Positions 1 to 13,479 of a stretch of 64,000 nt of DNA are shown one piece after another. The position numbers and the translations under genes are program-made. Positions within the stretch are counted from its first letter, which is position 1. Each line of letters opens with the position of its first letter. A model generated the notes under the pieces. That model had not been told where the DNA came from. It searched no databases and was given only the letters and a program-made list of their open reading frames with translations. This DNA comes from Oryzias latipes (lineage: Eukaryota; Chordata; Actinopteri; Beloniformes; Adrianichthyidae), in assembly GCF_002234675.1 (NCBI RefSeq), contig NC_019879.2, positions 22,005,855-22,069,854 on the forward strand, read 5' to 3'.

Positions 1-420
1 TTTTATTTACTCCATAGCTGATTAAAATGTCTTCATTAAGAGAGAAGTCATTAGAAACTGTGCTTTATGTTGGGATCTGCACATGAATGGCCTCCTTGAC
101 TAAGCTGCCCTTTTCCAAAGACTGCAGGGCCAGGCTGAGTTTTAATCTTTGAAATGAGCCATGCTGGGGAGTTTGATGTGCTTTGCTGGATGTCGTTTTC
201 TAAATCTAACCGTCCCATTAGGCTGTAATTGTTGCTATCTAACGTCGGGACTTGGCCGTATGGGAGGAGAGTGAGAAGTCAGACAGAGATGGTATCAGGG
301 CGGAGGAGACAGGAAGCCTCTTTGTAATCATTTCAGCTCAGAGATCTGGGCTGTGATCGAGCCAACTGGACTGAACTATGCCTGTCTTCTCCTGAACTAT
401 GGTAGAAACGGTGCGAGTAC
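1..420. promoter_or_regulatory. Candidate conserved non-coding element (far upstream of dlx1a)
   Basis: Repeat-free, moderately GC-balanced stretch with no open frame, in clear contrast to the AT-rich DNA after it. It carries homeodomain-type motifs (GATTAAAA near 20, GTAATTG near 225, GTAATCATT near 325). This resembles fish developmental conserved elements in composition only. Conservation cannot be tested from one sequence, so this is inference. Confidence 0.3.
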
Positions 421-2290
421 TGACGAGCCTGCATTTTGACCTTTTTTTAGGTAATTTATGAGAAAGATAAGAATTTGATTGAGAGGGCAGGATCGCTGGG
501 TGGCTTACGGTAAAAGGGCATTCAGAGTAAAGTCATTAGCAGTTAAAAACGAGGACTGGATAAATAAACGTTTTTTTTTTTGGATGATGGTAACATGTAA
601 GCTTATACACATGTCAGGTGTAAATTTCCTGTCATTACATGAAACATCAGGTTTAGTAAGCAAAAATATATAGACCTCTGCAGCAGAATGCAAATTTGTG
701 GATACGGGATTCTTTTAGACGAGAACAGTCCGTGGGTTTGACTGCAAATAGTGAGGAATTTTATAAAGCTTCAAGCCTTCAGTTGATTTGGTTTATTTTC
801 ACATTGAGCTGTCTGGAAACATCTTCCAGTTACAGCAACAGCTCAAGTGGGGGCGACATGATCCGATAGAATTTCTAACTGGAAAACTAAACTAGGAACA
901 ATCATAAGAAACTGCTTCATCCCATTTGACCTCCTTTCTCTATGGTAAAGTACCAGGCACCTTCATCTCCTCACAACAACTTATTTACTTATAAAACTTT
1001 TGGCAAAGTTGTTTTTATTGATACCTTCTTTTAAATCCGACCAAAGCTGATTTTTATTTTCAAACTCACAAAACACGTCACTTAGGTTGCTTTCACACAA
1101 AGATGGAGCTCTGGAGTCGGTTAAAATACAGAGGGAATGCTGATGATGAAGTTGCTACGGTATTCTTTTACACTGCAAACAGGCCCCTTAGAAATAAGTC
1201 AGAACTTTTTACCCCATTGATAGGTTTTCTTTAAAGGGCCTTTATCTTGCTTGTCTAAAGCCTTTTAGAGGAAACTATATCCATGTACAGTATATGATCA
1301 TACACTACCCTTGACATACAAAATAACAGTTTTTAAAAGGAAATATTAGTTATTTTCACAGCCCTTTTTCCTTCCTGGAAGTACGTAAGACGACTCGATC
1401 CCTGTGGCTCCGCCTTTCGCTTCTTGTGGGTGTCATCCGTTTCATCACGTCAACCTAAAGATGGATGTGCAATATGTGAAGCCTTACAAAAGCGTTTAGC
1501 CAATCACCGCTAGCTCTGCAGAGAAAGTGGGTGCATGTGTTTTAGCCTAGTCTCTTCCTGGAAGGGGCTGTTCCTTAGTTATCTACGCCAAAATGTGAGA
1601 ACCTGCTCGTTTTTGTGGATTGGGAGGGGCTCAGAGCGGAGGAAAAGGAATACTGAGAAATGCATGAATGGATCAAAGATCACTTTGGAGTTGTTTTTTA
1701 GTGAGGAATTAACAGTATAAGACACTAAAAATTTTAAAAAGTGGATTTTGCATGATATAGGCCATTTAAATAAGCAAAAAAATGGGCTAATGGGGTCAGA
1801 AAAATGGCCTTACCAAGAATTCTTATATTAAGAAAACAATTCTAGTCACTAATGCGTGTTTTTTTCCCCAAACTAAGATTATTTTGCAATTAAAAAACTT
1901 TTTTGATAAGATTATTTTTCTTGCAAGACAGAACATGAGCCAAATTCTCTTGATATACAAGGGGTCTTTTTCAGTTTTTGCAGTGTACAAACAACTCTAT
2001 CAAGAGCAAACCAATGACATTCATGCAGTTCCAACAGCTTCTCATTTGAAGGGTTAACCATCCAAATCAAGCCAGATGAGGATGTAAATTAAACACAAAG
2101 ACAACCAGCAGGTCTCCTTAGTGCTCTGATTGTCATGTGTTTATAAATGTCAACACCTTCTCACTATACTGCATTTACCAACCATACATGTTCCAACTTT
2201 TTTTGTAAAACACTTTTTCTCAGACCTACATAGTGTTTGTAGTTATTACTCCTTATAAACTTCAATCATTATCTATTTTAGCTTCATGCT
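421..2290. other. Intergenic DNA, no gene seen
   Basis: AT-rich intergenic DNA with only short chance open frames (60-64 codons). A GC-richer patch at about 1360-1640 is unassigned and may be an old repeat. No splice-consistent coding exon was recognised. Confidence 0.5.
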
Positions 2291-2299
2291 TTGATACTT

Positions 2300-2670
2300 G
2301 GACAGTCTAAGCGTTCACACCAAAGGGAATTGCACCAGGGTACTCAAGCAGGCTCTGAGGTAGAGCTAAAGCTGTTGAGGTTCTCTTTGGGAGTGATGAG
2401 GATGGATTGAACCAGGAATAAATCCATCAGAGGAACAGCTCACGTTCAAAGTTTTGGAGAGGAATGCAAAGAAGAAGACTGAAATAGTTTGGACACATTG
2501 AAAGCAGGGATAGCGATTATGGTGGTAAAAGGATGCCGAGATTGAAGATACATGGAAAGAAGTTTAGAAGAAGACCAAAGAGGAGGTCCATGGGTGTAGA
2601 GAAGGAGGACATGGTTGTGGTTGGTGTAAATAAGGAGGAGGCAGAAGATGTTTCACTTATTTTGGAGTAT
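2300..2670 (+). mobile_element. LINE reverse-transcriptase C-terminal remnant
   Basis: Read in + frames with breaks, the segment 2440-2665 gives the C-terminal tail typical of many fish non-LTR retrotransposon polymerases: an RR-K-FGHIE-RDSDYGGKRMPRLK pattern, then a basic RRPKRR-type stretch and an acidic ED-VGV-KEEAED tail. It has no intact open frame and is a decayed 3' fragment. The segment 2300-2430 may belong to the same copy. The family (RTE- or L2-like) is not resolved. Confidence 0.6.
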
Positions 2671-4619
2671 CTTAACAAGTTTTCCTAACCATGGGTGTTT
2701 GTTATTTTCTTCATTAGGACTTAAACTCTTGCTTAAAGCATCTTGTAGCTTAACATTTTAAAGTCATCTCTTGCATGACAACCACCTAAGTCTGTAATTC
2801 AACAAAGAAGTATTGCTAGCAAACTGAATTTCTTCCAGACTAACATCTCTAGATATAACTATGATCTTATGACAATTTCTATACCACCTGGATTTGATTT
2901 GAAGACAGAATTTATAAAAATATAGAAATTGATTATAAAGAATCAATGTAAAGCTTTGATTTAGGAATGGGACGATCAGAGTCTACTTATGAAAATACCT
3001 GAAATGTCCAAACCGGTTTGTTGTGAGGCCATATAAACCCTGCAGCACCAGACAAGCTCACTAAACTAAATGTGCGTAAGAGTCTGGGGATAATGCTGCC
3101 ATATTAGTACAAATACTGTATGTCACTCACTGTATATGATACCAAAATCCTCCCAGGACTTCAGTCTGGAACTGCAAAGCTCCCCCTGTGTTTGTTCCAG
3201 CTGAAATGAAGATTACTAAGTAAATAGGAATGCTGCACTCAGAGACACAGTGACATTTGCCAGATGCTTGGAGCTAATTAGGGCCAAGTATTCCCCATCG
3301 CATGGAGCGTGTGAGAAACTCTGACTGCTCTGCCTACCTGACTGAGGTGGGGTTGTGTTTTCAGTCCAAACACTTGGTTATAACAAACTTAGAACTGTTG
3401 TATTAAGCATGCCCATTTGAGTTTAGCTTTAAAATAACTAGAAAAGGTCTTTATAAAATCTTAAAATTAAAAAATTGCAAAAATTGTGACTTTTACTATT
3501 TATTTTATGCTTAAATTCAATAGAAAAATCAAAGAAAGCTCACTATGATAATACAATTTATTTTTTAGCTCTGGTGTGGATTTGTATGATGATGTGATTT
3601 ATCTTTATAACTGCTGCAGGTGCAGATGACGCACTGCACAAAGCAGGTGATCAGGAGCAAAATTTGTCTCCATACTGCCTGTGAGCTGGTGACTGGCATG
3701 TCTTGATTAGCATCTGCTCTTTCATAATTCCTTAATCTATTAAGAATCTGTTCATGTCTGGAAAAGATGCCCCCCCCATGCATCCCCCCTCTCAGGATGG
3801 TAATCTGTGCATGAAGCAGGAAGTGAAATCAGACCTGAGCCCCAGCCACCCACAGACCTACGCTGCACCTCTGCTTTCAAAGGCAGCAGCGCGGCTCTGT
3901 GTCCTGGCTCCTGTCCAGGTTCTGGTGCTGTGATGTGGAGGGTCAGAGTTTGCGCCTGACCCTGACCCTGACCCTGCATGTAGATGTTGTTATTACTAGA
4001 GCTTCGCAGCCCCCAGGGCGTTGGGTGGCACAAGCAGAGGGAGCTCTGCAGAGTTTCCAGACCTGGAGAACAGCTGTGCAAGTTGGAGGCAGGTCTCCTC
4101 ATGTTTTAGTGTGTGTGCTGGAGTGGGGGGGGGGGGGGTATTTATGGGAAATCACTGCTCAAACTCACCACATCCTGTCTGAGACATCATTGGGATTTTA
4201 AAAGTTCTGATAAAGAATGAACGTAAAACTGCAGATTTATTGAAAGACACCCTAACTTTCATCATAAAAAATACTAATAGATCAAGATAAAGAACACCCG
4301 ATATTTGCAAACCAAAAACCTTTTGTGCTAGTATGCAGTTATGCAGTTCTGTTATTTTGAAAACCATCCCTTTCTTTTTGGAGAATCTTTCGATTTCTTT
4401 CATTTGAATTACTGGATATAAGAACAGAAATAAAGTGGAAGAAGTAAAACTGCACAAATGAACAGGTGCCTCTCTTTTTCCAGACTCCATGAACTTCTGA
4501 ATGCACTTGTAGATGTATGCTGTGTTCCATACATGCTGCATGGCTCATGCACTTCAGATGGACTGCCATCAATTTCTTTGTGAATGGATTAAACCCACAA
4601 GAGGCCAAAAGGTATTTAA
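2671..4619. other. Intergenic DNA with short simple repeats
   Basis: No gene recognised. The segment 3955-3977 holds about four tandem CCTGAC-type hexamers, and 4125-4138 is a G homopolymer. Overlapping open frames on both strands at 3750-4200 arise from this GC-rich patch and do not resemble proteins I know. Confidence 0.45.
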
Positions 4620-4990
4620 AAGACTAACCTTGCTCTCTCTCTGCCATCTTAATTCTGCCTATTCTTGGCAGGTCTGGAGGGGGGCATTCTGACTGTGTAA
4701 ATAGCTCTGGAAATTGCGTGTGGCCTTTGACTGTCTCTGTAATTGCGAGCCTCTTGCAGTATTTTGCTTGGCAGTCTGAGAGGTTAACCCCTGAGGGCTG
4801 GAGGCCTGGAGCTCTCCGTCTGACAGGCAGAGGGCTCCTCAAAGCCCCACTTGTTCACCCCGTGAGCCTGTGCAGCTCTGAGACGCCGCTGATCCTCTTC
4901 TGAGTGGGAAGCTGCCGCGTCCATCTGCGGCCGGGGCACAGCAGGTTGAAGACTTCCGGACAGTCGGAGGTGTCGGCAAGTTTCTGGTTC
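4620..4990. promoter_or_regulatory. Candidate conserved non-coding element
   Basis: GC-balanced, repeat-free block with homeodomain-type GTAATTGCG near 4738 and several CAG/CTG-rich boxes, flanked on both sides by AT-rich DNA. No exon structure. Its composition suggests regulatory DNA of the dlx1a upstream landscape, but conservation is untested. Confidence 0.28.
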
Positions 4991-7900
4991 TCCCGGAGAT
5001 CAGCATAGGCTCACAATTTAGTCAAAGTCTTAAAATGCTCCTACTGCTGCTGACTCCTTCAAAATAACATTTTTTTTAATAATATTCCTATTACTTGTAA
5101 ATTGTAGCTGCAGGTTGTCATGATTGAGAGCAGATGGATGTTCTCAGTTTTAAGTAAATGAAGTAAGTGCTTCATGCATTTGTGCACTCAAATTCTAATT
5201 TATCTGTTTATATAATTTGTCATTGGTAATTGGCAAAAATTATATTGCCTTTTGAAATCAACAGAATGTGTTTGGAAGCCCTAAAAAGAACAAAGAGAAA
5301 CAGATTTGACTAATAGGGTTTGAGTATTTGACCAAAAACTGTGTTGTTTTAAAGTGAAACTGCCTTTAAATGCTATAATTCCACAGAAGAATGCAGGGTT
5401 CACTCTAGGATTTGCGTTCAAGGCTGAACTCTGTGATGGATGGTGTTGCCACATGAAATGGCCTGTGAAGATGCAGCCTTTTGTGAAGCCACAGCCGAAA
5501 CATTCTAGAAAAGACAACAAGTGCCGTTTGCCTCCTCAGATTCCCACATTGTTCTGGCCTGCCCCCCCTGGGCCTCGAGAGCAACTCACTGCACCCTAGA
5601 CAAAAGTACAGACGCAGAAAAGAAATATCCACACACAAAGGCTCTTTATGTAACGCTGTCAAGTTGCATTGATTTTTTTTTTCCTGTATGTTTGACTGAC
5701 AATGCAGAATCGTTGCTTCATGCCATCTCAGACAGCATTGACTTTACTGGTATCCTGCTTTCTTTTGGGTAGAAATCTAAACATTGATTGAATTTTTCTC
5801 ATTTATGGTTGTCGCCTTTCAAAGCCGAACACACGCTCAAGTTTTGAGACCCTATGCATTCAGACAGCATCATGTCTGCTTTATAGAGGATGAATAGATT
5901 CAATTAAACCCAAATCGTTTGATTTTTTTATATGGAGGAGCAGCAGCAGTGTAGTCAGACCCTGCTTTGACCCCACCTGTCTGGAGGTTTCTCTGCTCCC
6001 TCCATCACGGTGGAGTGTCACACAGACGCTGATGAACCGGCGGTCACGTGCAGCCTTCAAGCCGGCTCCATCGGAGCTCTGATTTAGAGAGGAGAGGTCA
6101 CAAGCACCATCACTGTACCGAAGTACAGGGAAAACAGTGTACCTTTATTTTCCCCTCACATTCATCAGGCTTTTATTTAAACTCGCTCTGATTTATTACC
6201 AGCTTGCAATCACACAAGCAGAGACAGAAAACAAGAATGGTAAAGTGCACTTCAGGAAATTACCGGGGGAGTTTTGAGTTTAAAAGAGATTCCATTAGAA
6301 ACATTTTACAAATAACTAATTTACTTCTTTTGTAAATAGTGTTTCATGTTAAAAATAACTTAGATGTACTTATCTACAGAGGAGAGCCTCACTTTTTGAA
6401 TATTTTTAAATCCATTTCACTGTATTTTTTAGTCTGAAGTAACACATGCCTTTAAGGATCAATTGAAAGACTTTTTTTAATTAGAAGCACCCTAAAAATA
6501 ATCGAAATACTTCCAAGAGGACTTCTGACATTAAAAGCCTAAACAAAAGTTAAAGAAATTAAATAAAATGGACATTTGTATTTGGGTTGTATGTCTGTTC
6601 TTCTCACAGACAGAGAGGGCAGAAGAAAAATGCACACGCTAACTTTAATTTTTTCTGTTTTGTCTATTTTCTGATAGGAAGTTTTATTTTGGGAAACTAC
6701 CCGATTCTATTGATCACATTTGTTTGTCTTGACACCTCACATGACATCAAACAGTTGCTAGGACCACAAAGTAAGTAACTCAAAGGTCAAAAGCTAACAG
6801 AAACCAAAACGTATTTGGAGAGTTTCTTCGGGGAGAAAAGAGCCAATGAGGAAACCAAATAAGGGTCTTTGACTTTAAAGGGGAAAAAAATATGCTATTT
6901 ACAGACAAAACCAGGATTATTCTTCAAAATACGGATTTACTGAAACAATTGTTCCCATGTGACAGAAGGAGAAGCCCCTGGCTGCAGTCTGCAGATGTGG
7001 GTGGAGTTAAACTTGTTCAGGCACGCCCACTTTTGCTTAATTCGCGACGACTGACTTTCAAATGTTATCACATACCCAAAAAATAAGGTTGCAGACATGG
7101 TGGATTCACGTTCATATTATATCTATAAAATACCAGTTTTATGACGACTGTGTCATGTTTTTTTTTTTTGCTTTATTTTTTGTTTACAACTTAAAAGTCG
7201 GTCGCGGCTAAAGTTAGCATCTGGTTGTTAGCATCCACTTTGACTTCTTCATTTTCATCACAAAGTTTAAGTTTAAAACAGCTGCAAACATTTTACACAG
7301 AATGAAGATTAAATCAAATAAAGTTGCTGATTTGTGTAAATTTGTAAAAGGGGACATTTATTAATTGTCCTACAGAAAGGCAAATTTAAAGCATTTAAGA
7401 AACTTTAGCACAAAAATTGTTCCTCTGTGGAAAAAAAAAAAACATAAACAAAAAAAGCACAGTTAATCAGAATTTATCTGAAAACTAGGATGAATCTTTT
7501 TTCCCTGAAAGATGATCTAAGATTAGGTTGAGTTCCCAGTGTTATCATGGTATTCTATGAAAAAAAAAAACTTTAAGGTTGCTTTTATTGAATTAATTTC
7601 ATTATTCAACAAATCATCAACTTTGTTTAATTGAATCATCGTCATACGAATGTTTCCAGAACTTTCTTTTTAAGCTAAATTGCTTGAAGTAGCATTTCAA
7701 TTTTGAAAATGTGGGTTTTTTTTTTAGAAACTGGAAGCTTTAAAATATTAAACGCCAAAGTTGGCCCTGTCTGGACCAGTTTTTGAAAATATTGTCTGAT
7801 GTTAAAGCTGTCGGTGGCCTGAAAAAGGTTGGAGACCGCAGTTTTAGACGGTTTTGTTCTTTGTTATTAAAAGAAAAATGGAGTCATATTGATTTAGCTA

Positions 7901-9060
7901 ATTATAACTCACCTGACTTGGTAGAAGTAAGATTGTGAAAAGTTGTCTTTTTGTTTGGATCACATGTTTGTACGAATGCAAAGACAGTATAGAGCATAAC
8001 GGGAAGCAAAATAACAAAGTTTGCCTAAAATGGATGGTTTACTTCCGGAATTATTTTATACTTTTATATTAACAGGCATCTGTGATTTTGAATAAATACC
8101 TATGTTACTTCCAGAAAAATCTTTCACCACATATCTATTATTCTTTCCATGCCTAATTTATACCCTTTTCGAAGCAAGTCTGTAAATAAAAGAACTAACA
8201 GGCAATCTGAAAACTGAATAAATCATGGTCATATTAGTTGTTAATTCAGTTCAGCTTTTATTTTGTTAATGCTGCATCATGAGAAAATCTCACAAAGCTT
8301 CAAAATGTGTTTATGTTGGAATGAAAAACCCAAAATAAAACCACAGATCTCCAAAGCAGAGAGAACGTCAGTAATCTGAGGAAGCGAACTCGTTTTTTGA
8401 TGTAGTCTATTAATGAAATAAACCAAACTGTCAACAAAGTTGAGTCTGCCACTGAAGATATTGAACAAACAGCTCCCCATTCTCAAAATTGATTACTTTT
8501 AATGGAGTTCCTTAAGGAAAAATGACTAAATAATAGTAAAAAATATTTCTTTCTTTCTAACATTTAATCAAATAGATGAGTAAATGTTTGCTATTTGCTT
8601 TTGTCAAAATACCACAGATAGTTTGAGCTGCTTCCTGTTCAAACACATTTTAGTGGGTTTAGTGAGACACACCTCTGCTGTGCAGTGAGCCCCATTGGAA
8701 ACGGACATCTCCTCTTTGTGCGACTTGTTGACAACTGGCAACACAATGAAGAATTTTGTGGGAATAAGGACAGAGAGTCTGTGAGTCATTTCTGATTTAT
8801 TTATTAATTATTTATTTATTATTTAGAAAATATCAGTATGTGTTGTCCTGGACAAACTAAAGCAAACATTTCGACCGTAAGACAGTTATGTTAGAAAAAT
8901 CCTAAACATTCTTAGTCAAAAGTTGTTTTTTTTCTTCCTTAATTTTGAACTGTTGTTTAAGTATTTAAATCATAATAATAATCATTTTTGAGGTCAAATG
9001 GATTTGTAGTTTTCTTTTATTAGCAGCATCTTGGATGAATGTTTCATATTTCTGAGTCTA
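4991..9060. other. Intergenic DNA, mostly featureless
   Basis: AT-rich DNA without recognisable genes. A GC patch at 5930-6110 contains a CACGTG E-box near 6046. The segment at about 7790-7845 ends in a GAAAAAGGTTGGAGACCGCAG-like stretch reminiscent of hAT transposon termini, but the opposite end was not found. Open frames here are short and overlap on both strands. Confidence 0.4.
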
Positions 9061-9620
9061 TCTGATAATGGAACAGGGCGGCTCATGCTGGACCTGCTGA
9101 CGCTCTGCGGTTCCTGTTGAGAACACTGAGCTCTGTATTTGCTCTCCTCTTGCTGAATACAACAGCCTCTCCAGGCCAGGTTAGGAGTGGGGCTCCCTGC
9201 AGCTGCTGTCTCTGAGGCTGATTATCGCTGTGATGAGCGAGTCAGACCCCCCCCCTCCCCATCTTCTCACTGACACACAACACAGTGAAAGGGTTAAGCA
9301 GCTGCTCAGGGAGGAGACCTGCTCTGTGTCCAGGATGTAGAGCGCCGCAGCGCAGTGGTGTGCTGTTACACTGCATGAGGCCTCGGCTCCACTTGGGTTG
9401 TGATTGGACCTGTAGGATCACAGCCACCCCACCGCCGCCACTGCCCCCCTCCTCCTCCTCCTCCCTGAGGGGTTTTCTCTCCACATCCTCCTCGCTGATT
9501 ATCACCACTGCCAGAGCTGACTCTTGCACTCCAGCTGCTGTCCACACTCTGACTCTGGGGCTAATTTGTCCAGGCTGCATGGAGGGAGAAAACTTTTCTC
9601 ACAGAGAAGCTTCTGCGCAG
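9060..9620. promoter_or_regulatory. Candidate conserved non-coding / GC-rich block
   Basis: A GC-rich, repeat-poor block between AT-rich flanks. It has open frames on both strands (about 112 and 139 codons) but their translations are low-complexity (proline/serine on one strand, acidic/glycine on the other) and match no family I know. It is more likely regulatory or simply GC-rich DNA than coding. Confidence 0.25.
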
Positions 9621-10400
9621 CAAAGCCTGAGATTTTTCCTTCTCTGCAGAAACGTCCGTCAACTATTGCTGCTTGTTTTATTATCAGATTTTCTTTGGTG
9701 GTGAGTTTGGACAAGCTATAAATGTTCAAAACAGTCTTCTTTACTTGGAGGGGGAGGATCTGTTGTGGATCCAGATGTGTTGCTGCTTGCAGGTGTTTCC
9801 TCTGCCCTCACTTCCAGAAGGTGACTCTCAGCCGCCATCTTCAATTTAAAGACACAGCTTTAAACTCAGTGCAAAACACATGTTCACTATTTCACTGGCT
9901 ATACATGCAAACCCCAGCTTTCCCAACGATTAAAACAGAAAAAGAGATTGGTACTTTATTTCAACCCCAAAGAAAATTTGGGATAAAAAAGACAAAATAA
10001 TCTGCACAAACTCTGTCCTGAGTCAGAGCCACAAAGACATCAATTTAACTGTTTGAGGAGGCTGTGAGAGAGAAAAACACAGTAATCCACCAGTCAAATA
10101 AGAGATTTTTGGAGCTGGAAAATTGATCTTCTGAGTTGACTACCATGAAAATAATTCTTTTAAAAAAAATCTGAATTGGAGATTCACTTCATTTAAAATG
10201 ACAAGTCTAAACCATAATCAATCTGAATGACAGATTTTGACCATAAAAATACAGCTTATAGTCTTCCTGTGGAATATTTTTGCTTGCATTTGTTATCAAT
10301 TCTGTGTGACAGCCAACAATTCAAACAACTTTCACTTTATAAACATTAGCTCCATTTTCTACACTGCTGTGTGCCCTTAAACCACTTGGGCTAAAGCTTT
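9621..10400. other. Intergenic DNA, nothing recognised
   Basis: No gene, repeat terminus or clear regulatory cluster was seen. Confidence 0.4.
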
Positions 10401-10409
10401 GTCTTGTAC

Positions 10410-10910
10410 TCGTGAGACTACAAACAAGCAACCTTGTTCTTGTGCTGAAGCGTCTGTCAGAGTGCGCTGACATTCTGTGTCTCTGCTGGGCCACAATTCC
10501 ACAGTTAGAAACCCAGGGGTTTCATTTGACCAGGATTGATCATTTAAGGCTCACATATCTCAGGCGTGTAAAACTGTATTTTTTCACCTGCGCAATAAAG
10601 CTAAGATCAGAAATACATTATCTAAAAGTGATGCTAAAAAACACATCCATGCATTTGTCACATCCAGACTGTATACTGTAACTCCCTAAAAGTTCCTTAT
10701 AAAGTCTTCAGCTTGTTCAGAATGCAGCAGCAAGATTGTTAGCAGGAACTAGTAGAATAGAACACATTACCGGTACTCCTGTGTTAGTTTTACTTCACTG
10801 GCTCCCAGTTGAATCTAGAATCAAGCTCAAAATCCTCCTGGTAACCTATAAGGCCTTGTATGGTATGACCCCATCCTATATTAAAGGTCTCCCAGTGTAC
10901 ATGTCTCAAA
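10410..10910 (+). mobile_element. L2-type LINE reverse-transcriptase fragment
   Basis: In + frames with frameshifts, this segment reads as the end of a fish L2/Maui-like reverse transcriptase: a degraded LGV-FD-type block with conserved spacing, then QNAAARLLAGTSR, then the LHWLPVESRIKLKIL and TYKALYGMTPSYI motifs at 10736-10900. It is disrupted by stops and interrupted at about 10908 by a second repeat. Non-functional relic. Confidence 0.75.
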
Positions 10911-11460
10911 CTCAAGGTCCGCGGGCCAAATGTGGCTCGCCATGTCATTTTATGTGGCCTGCAAGAGCATGAAAGTTTTTGATTTCTTAAAATATATATA
11001 TTTTTTAGCTGATTACATATTATTTATGTGTAGCTGCTGTTGTAATTATTCAATGTTTGCAGGTCTTATGTGTGTGTAAGCAGACAAATTGTTATCATCA
11101 AACTGTCAGTTTGATGCAAGCTTTGCGCAGCCTTTTTTTTTGTCAAATGTTTCACGTGTAATGCATGTTCTTTTCAGATCGGTTTAATGTTATTTTTCTT
11201 GAATCACTTGGACAGTTTGATCCTTTATTAATGGAGGTCTGTGGGTTTTAATAAGCGGACAAAATTTAAAAGGATTTATGCTAGAGTAACAAGCAAATAT
11301 ATGTTTTCTATGCAACTGTAATTGTCAATTTAAAAAGTTATAATAAATAAATAAATGAGTTATTTAACATTAAGGAGTAGTTACATTTATTTTTTTATGA
11401 CATTTAGTTACATGTACAAGTTATATCTGGCACTTTGAGGACTTATTTATTTCTCCTTTG
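10908..11460. mobile_element. hAT-like element inserted in the L2 copy
   Basis: The L2 homology stops abruptly and is replaced by a sequence starting TCTCAAACTCAAGGTCCGCG with GGCCAAATGTGGC just after it, a terminus typical of widespread fish hAT-type non-autonomous elements. The right border and target duplication were not identified, so the 3' limit is approximate. The interior is AT-rich without coding capacity. Confidence 0.45.
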
Positions 11461-11499
11461 CTTTATTCTTCATTTATTTATCATGAAGTTCTCCATGCC

Positions 11500-11900
11500 T
11501 CTGTTTGGTGCGGTGTGATTCAGGTGTTGTCCATCTTTCCCACTCCCCTCCAGGTGAGTGGGAGTGATTCCAGATTCCAGTTGGCTCGTCTGTGCTCCTG
11601 TCTTTGGCCATGGACATCAGCTTGCTGCCCCAGCCGTCCCCCAGTTCCATTTGGGTGAAGCCCATCTGCTGACTATTTAAAACATGTAGTTGTAGAGTCA
11701 GATAAGCTAATTCTCTCTATAAGTTCTGGCACATCGACTCCGTCCTGGGAAAGAATCCCTCATTCATGTGGACACCCCTGATGTTTCTTTTTTTTTAGGA
11801 GTTTTTCCTTACGGAGAAGGAGGGTCTAAGGGCAAGGATGCCCAGTTTACTTTAGTCTGTTCTGTTCAGTTTAGTTTAGCTATCAGCTATTGTATTTTAT
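11500..11900 (+). mobile_element. L2-type LINE 3' end
   Basis: The sequence around 11740-11860 includes a GGAGTTTTTCCTTACGGAGA stretch followed by GGGTCTAAGG, which resembles the 3' untranslated end of fish L2-like LINEs. Together with the polymerase fragment at 10410-10910 it suggests one copy split by the hAT-like insertion. Confidence 0.5.
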
Positions 11901-12596
11901 AAATGAACCAAATGAACCAAATGAAAGGCAAGACATAGCTGCACAATCCCTGCAACCTGCAGCCTGATGGAAGAGAGGATTGTGACTGTTCTCAGGTCAC
12001 AAAGATCCCAGGAAGGGGGAAACTTTACCTTAGAAAAACTTTGAAGAATAGGAATGTTTCCTACACGTTTTGGTAATACAGAATATAAGAAAATAATATA
12101 AGAAAATAATTTAAAAAAATGTTCTTTATTCTTTTTTATTTTCCTTGATTGTTTATTTTTGTTACTTTTATCTCAACTTTCTGCTGTTGCTGTTGTGAGA
12201 CAAGGTATTTCTTTCTAAAAGAACTCTAGATATTTGTCATTTTCTGCAGATATTGGAGATAAGAGTCGGGTTAGCTTCATTTATTTAGTTACATTACTAA
12301 GAAAAAACACAATAGGGGTGGGATTATGTAAATGTGCTTCCTCCCACTCCCCTTCATGCAAAAAAACAAACTCTGGTTGACTTTACTTGGTTTTTTTAAC
12401 TTATTAGGAAACTGCCCTATACTACCCTATACTTTCCCTTGAGTAATTTCATTAAAAAGTATCAATATTATTACTTGAGCACTACTTAAAACTTTGCAGC
12501 CTCTGTTTGTTGCATGAAGCCTCACAGAAAAAAAAATTTTTTTTAATGTCCTTGATGTTTTAAACAGTTGTCCTCAATGAAAGCAGTGCTATAATG

Positions 12597-13203
12597 CAGG
12601 GATCTGCAACCTAATGGTGGCTCTTTTGTCCATTCATCTGGTCTCTTTGGGTTTGAAGAAAAATGCAAACAATTTCAAAATATTATAGGTTTTTAGTTTT
12701 GCTTCGTTTGTTTTGGTTTATTAAGTCGTCAATGGTTTGATTTTAGAATAAAATTAAAGCAAATATTCATGTCCTATGTTATTGCATTTAAAAACTTGAT
12801 TTCTACACCAATGTTGCCATGTTTATACTTGATAGCAAAAGGCGAAATATGATGATGGTGCACCAAAGTCATAACAATGGAAAAAGCCTTTTTTTTCTTG
12901 CATTTCAAATCTAAGTAAATCTGCTGCAGCAGGAAGATCTTATTTGCATTTTATTTTTAAAGGAACTTGTATATGCTGCAGTCAAAATTAAAAAAAAATT
13001 GTTTCATATACAAAATATAAAACAGTTGTAATTCAAATATTGTAAATATTGAAAAGCTAATTTCTTTTTTTCAAAAAATGGCTTAATGACCACAAAAGCA
13101 TAAATAAAGTTGATATTTTAATTATTTGTGGTTCTCGCTGGGTTTTGGTCAATAAGAAACTGGCCCAAATAGCTCTTTTAATGTTAAGGGTGGCAGACTC
13201 CTG
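12597..13203 (-). mobile_element. Non-autonomous hAT element, copy 1
   Basis: Left end CAGGGATCTGCAACCT and right end AAGGGTGGCAGACTCCTG form imperfect terminal inverted repeats. The interior (about 12840-13200) matches, in reverse complement, the copy at 15725: shared landmarks are the AGTAAATCTGCTGCAGCAGGAA segment, the TCTCGC-GGGTTTT box and an AATAAGAAACTGG box. The flanking 8-mers (CTATAATG / CCCAAATG) are only 5/8 identical, so the duplication has decayed or the ends are slightly misplaced. Confidence 0.65.
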
Positions 13204-13479
13204 CCCAAATGTGTTGCTAACCGGATGCCTGATCTGACTGTGGGATCTTATTTCGTATGATTTCACACATATTAAAAAAATTATAAAGCTTTTTTCCAGT
13301 TCTGATTTCACACATGCAAGCTCTTCAAATCCACAATAATAATAATGACATAAAATAAAATACCACAAAGAACTAAAACTTTTGAATAATTTTCTTTTTT
13401 TTGGTACACATTTGTTGAACTCTTTCTTCAGACAGTGCATCTCATTTTTTTGCAACAGCAACAGAAATTAAAATGACTT

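Noticed and set aside
3955..3977. Interstitial telomere-like repeat
   Set aside because: The unit is CCTGAC, not the vertebrate CCCTAA, and only about four copies exist.
3752..4201. Overlapping 116- and 100-codon frames on opposite strands
   Set aside because: GC-rich patch with CCTGAC hexamers; translations are mutually exclusive and unlike known proteins.
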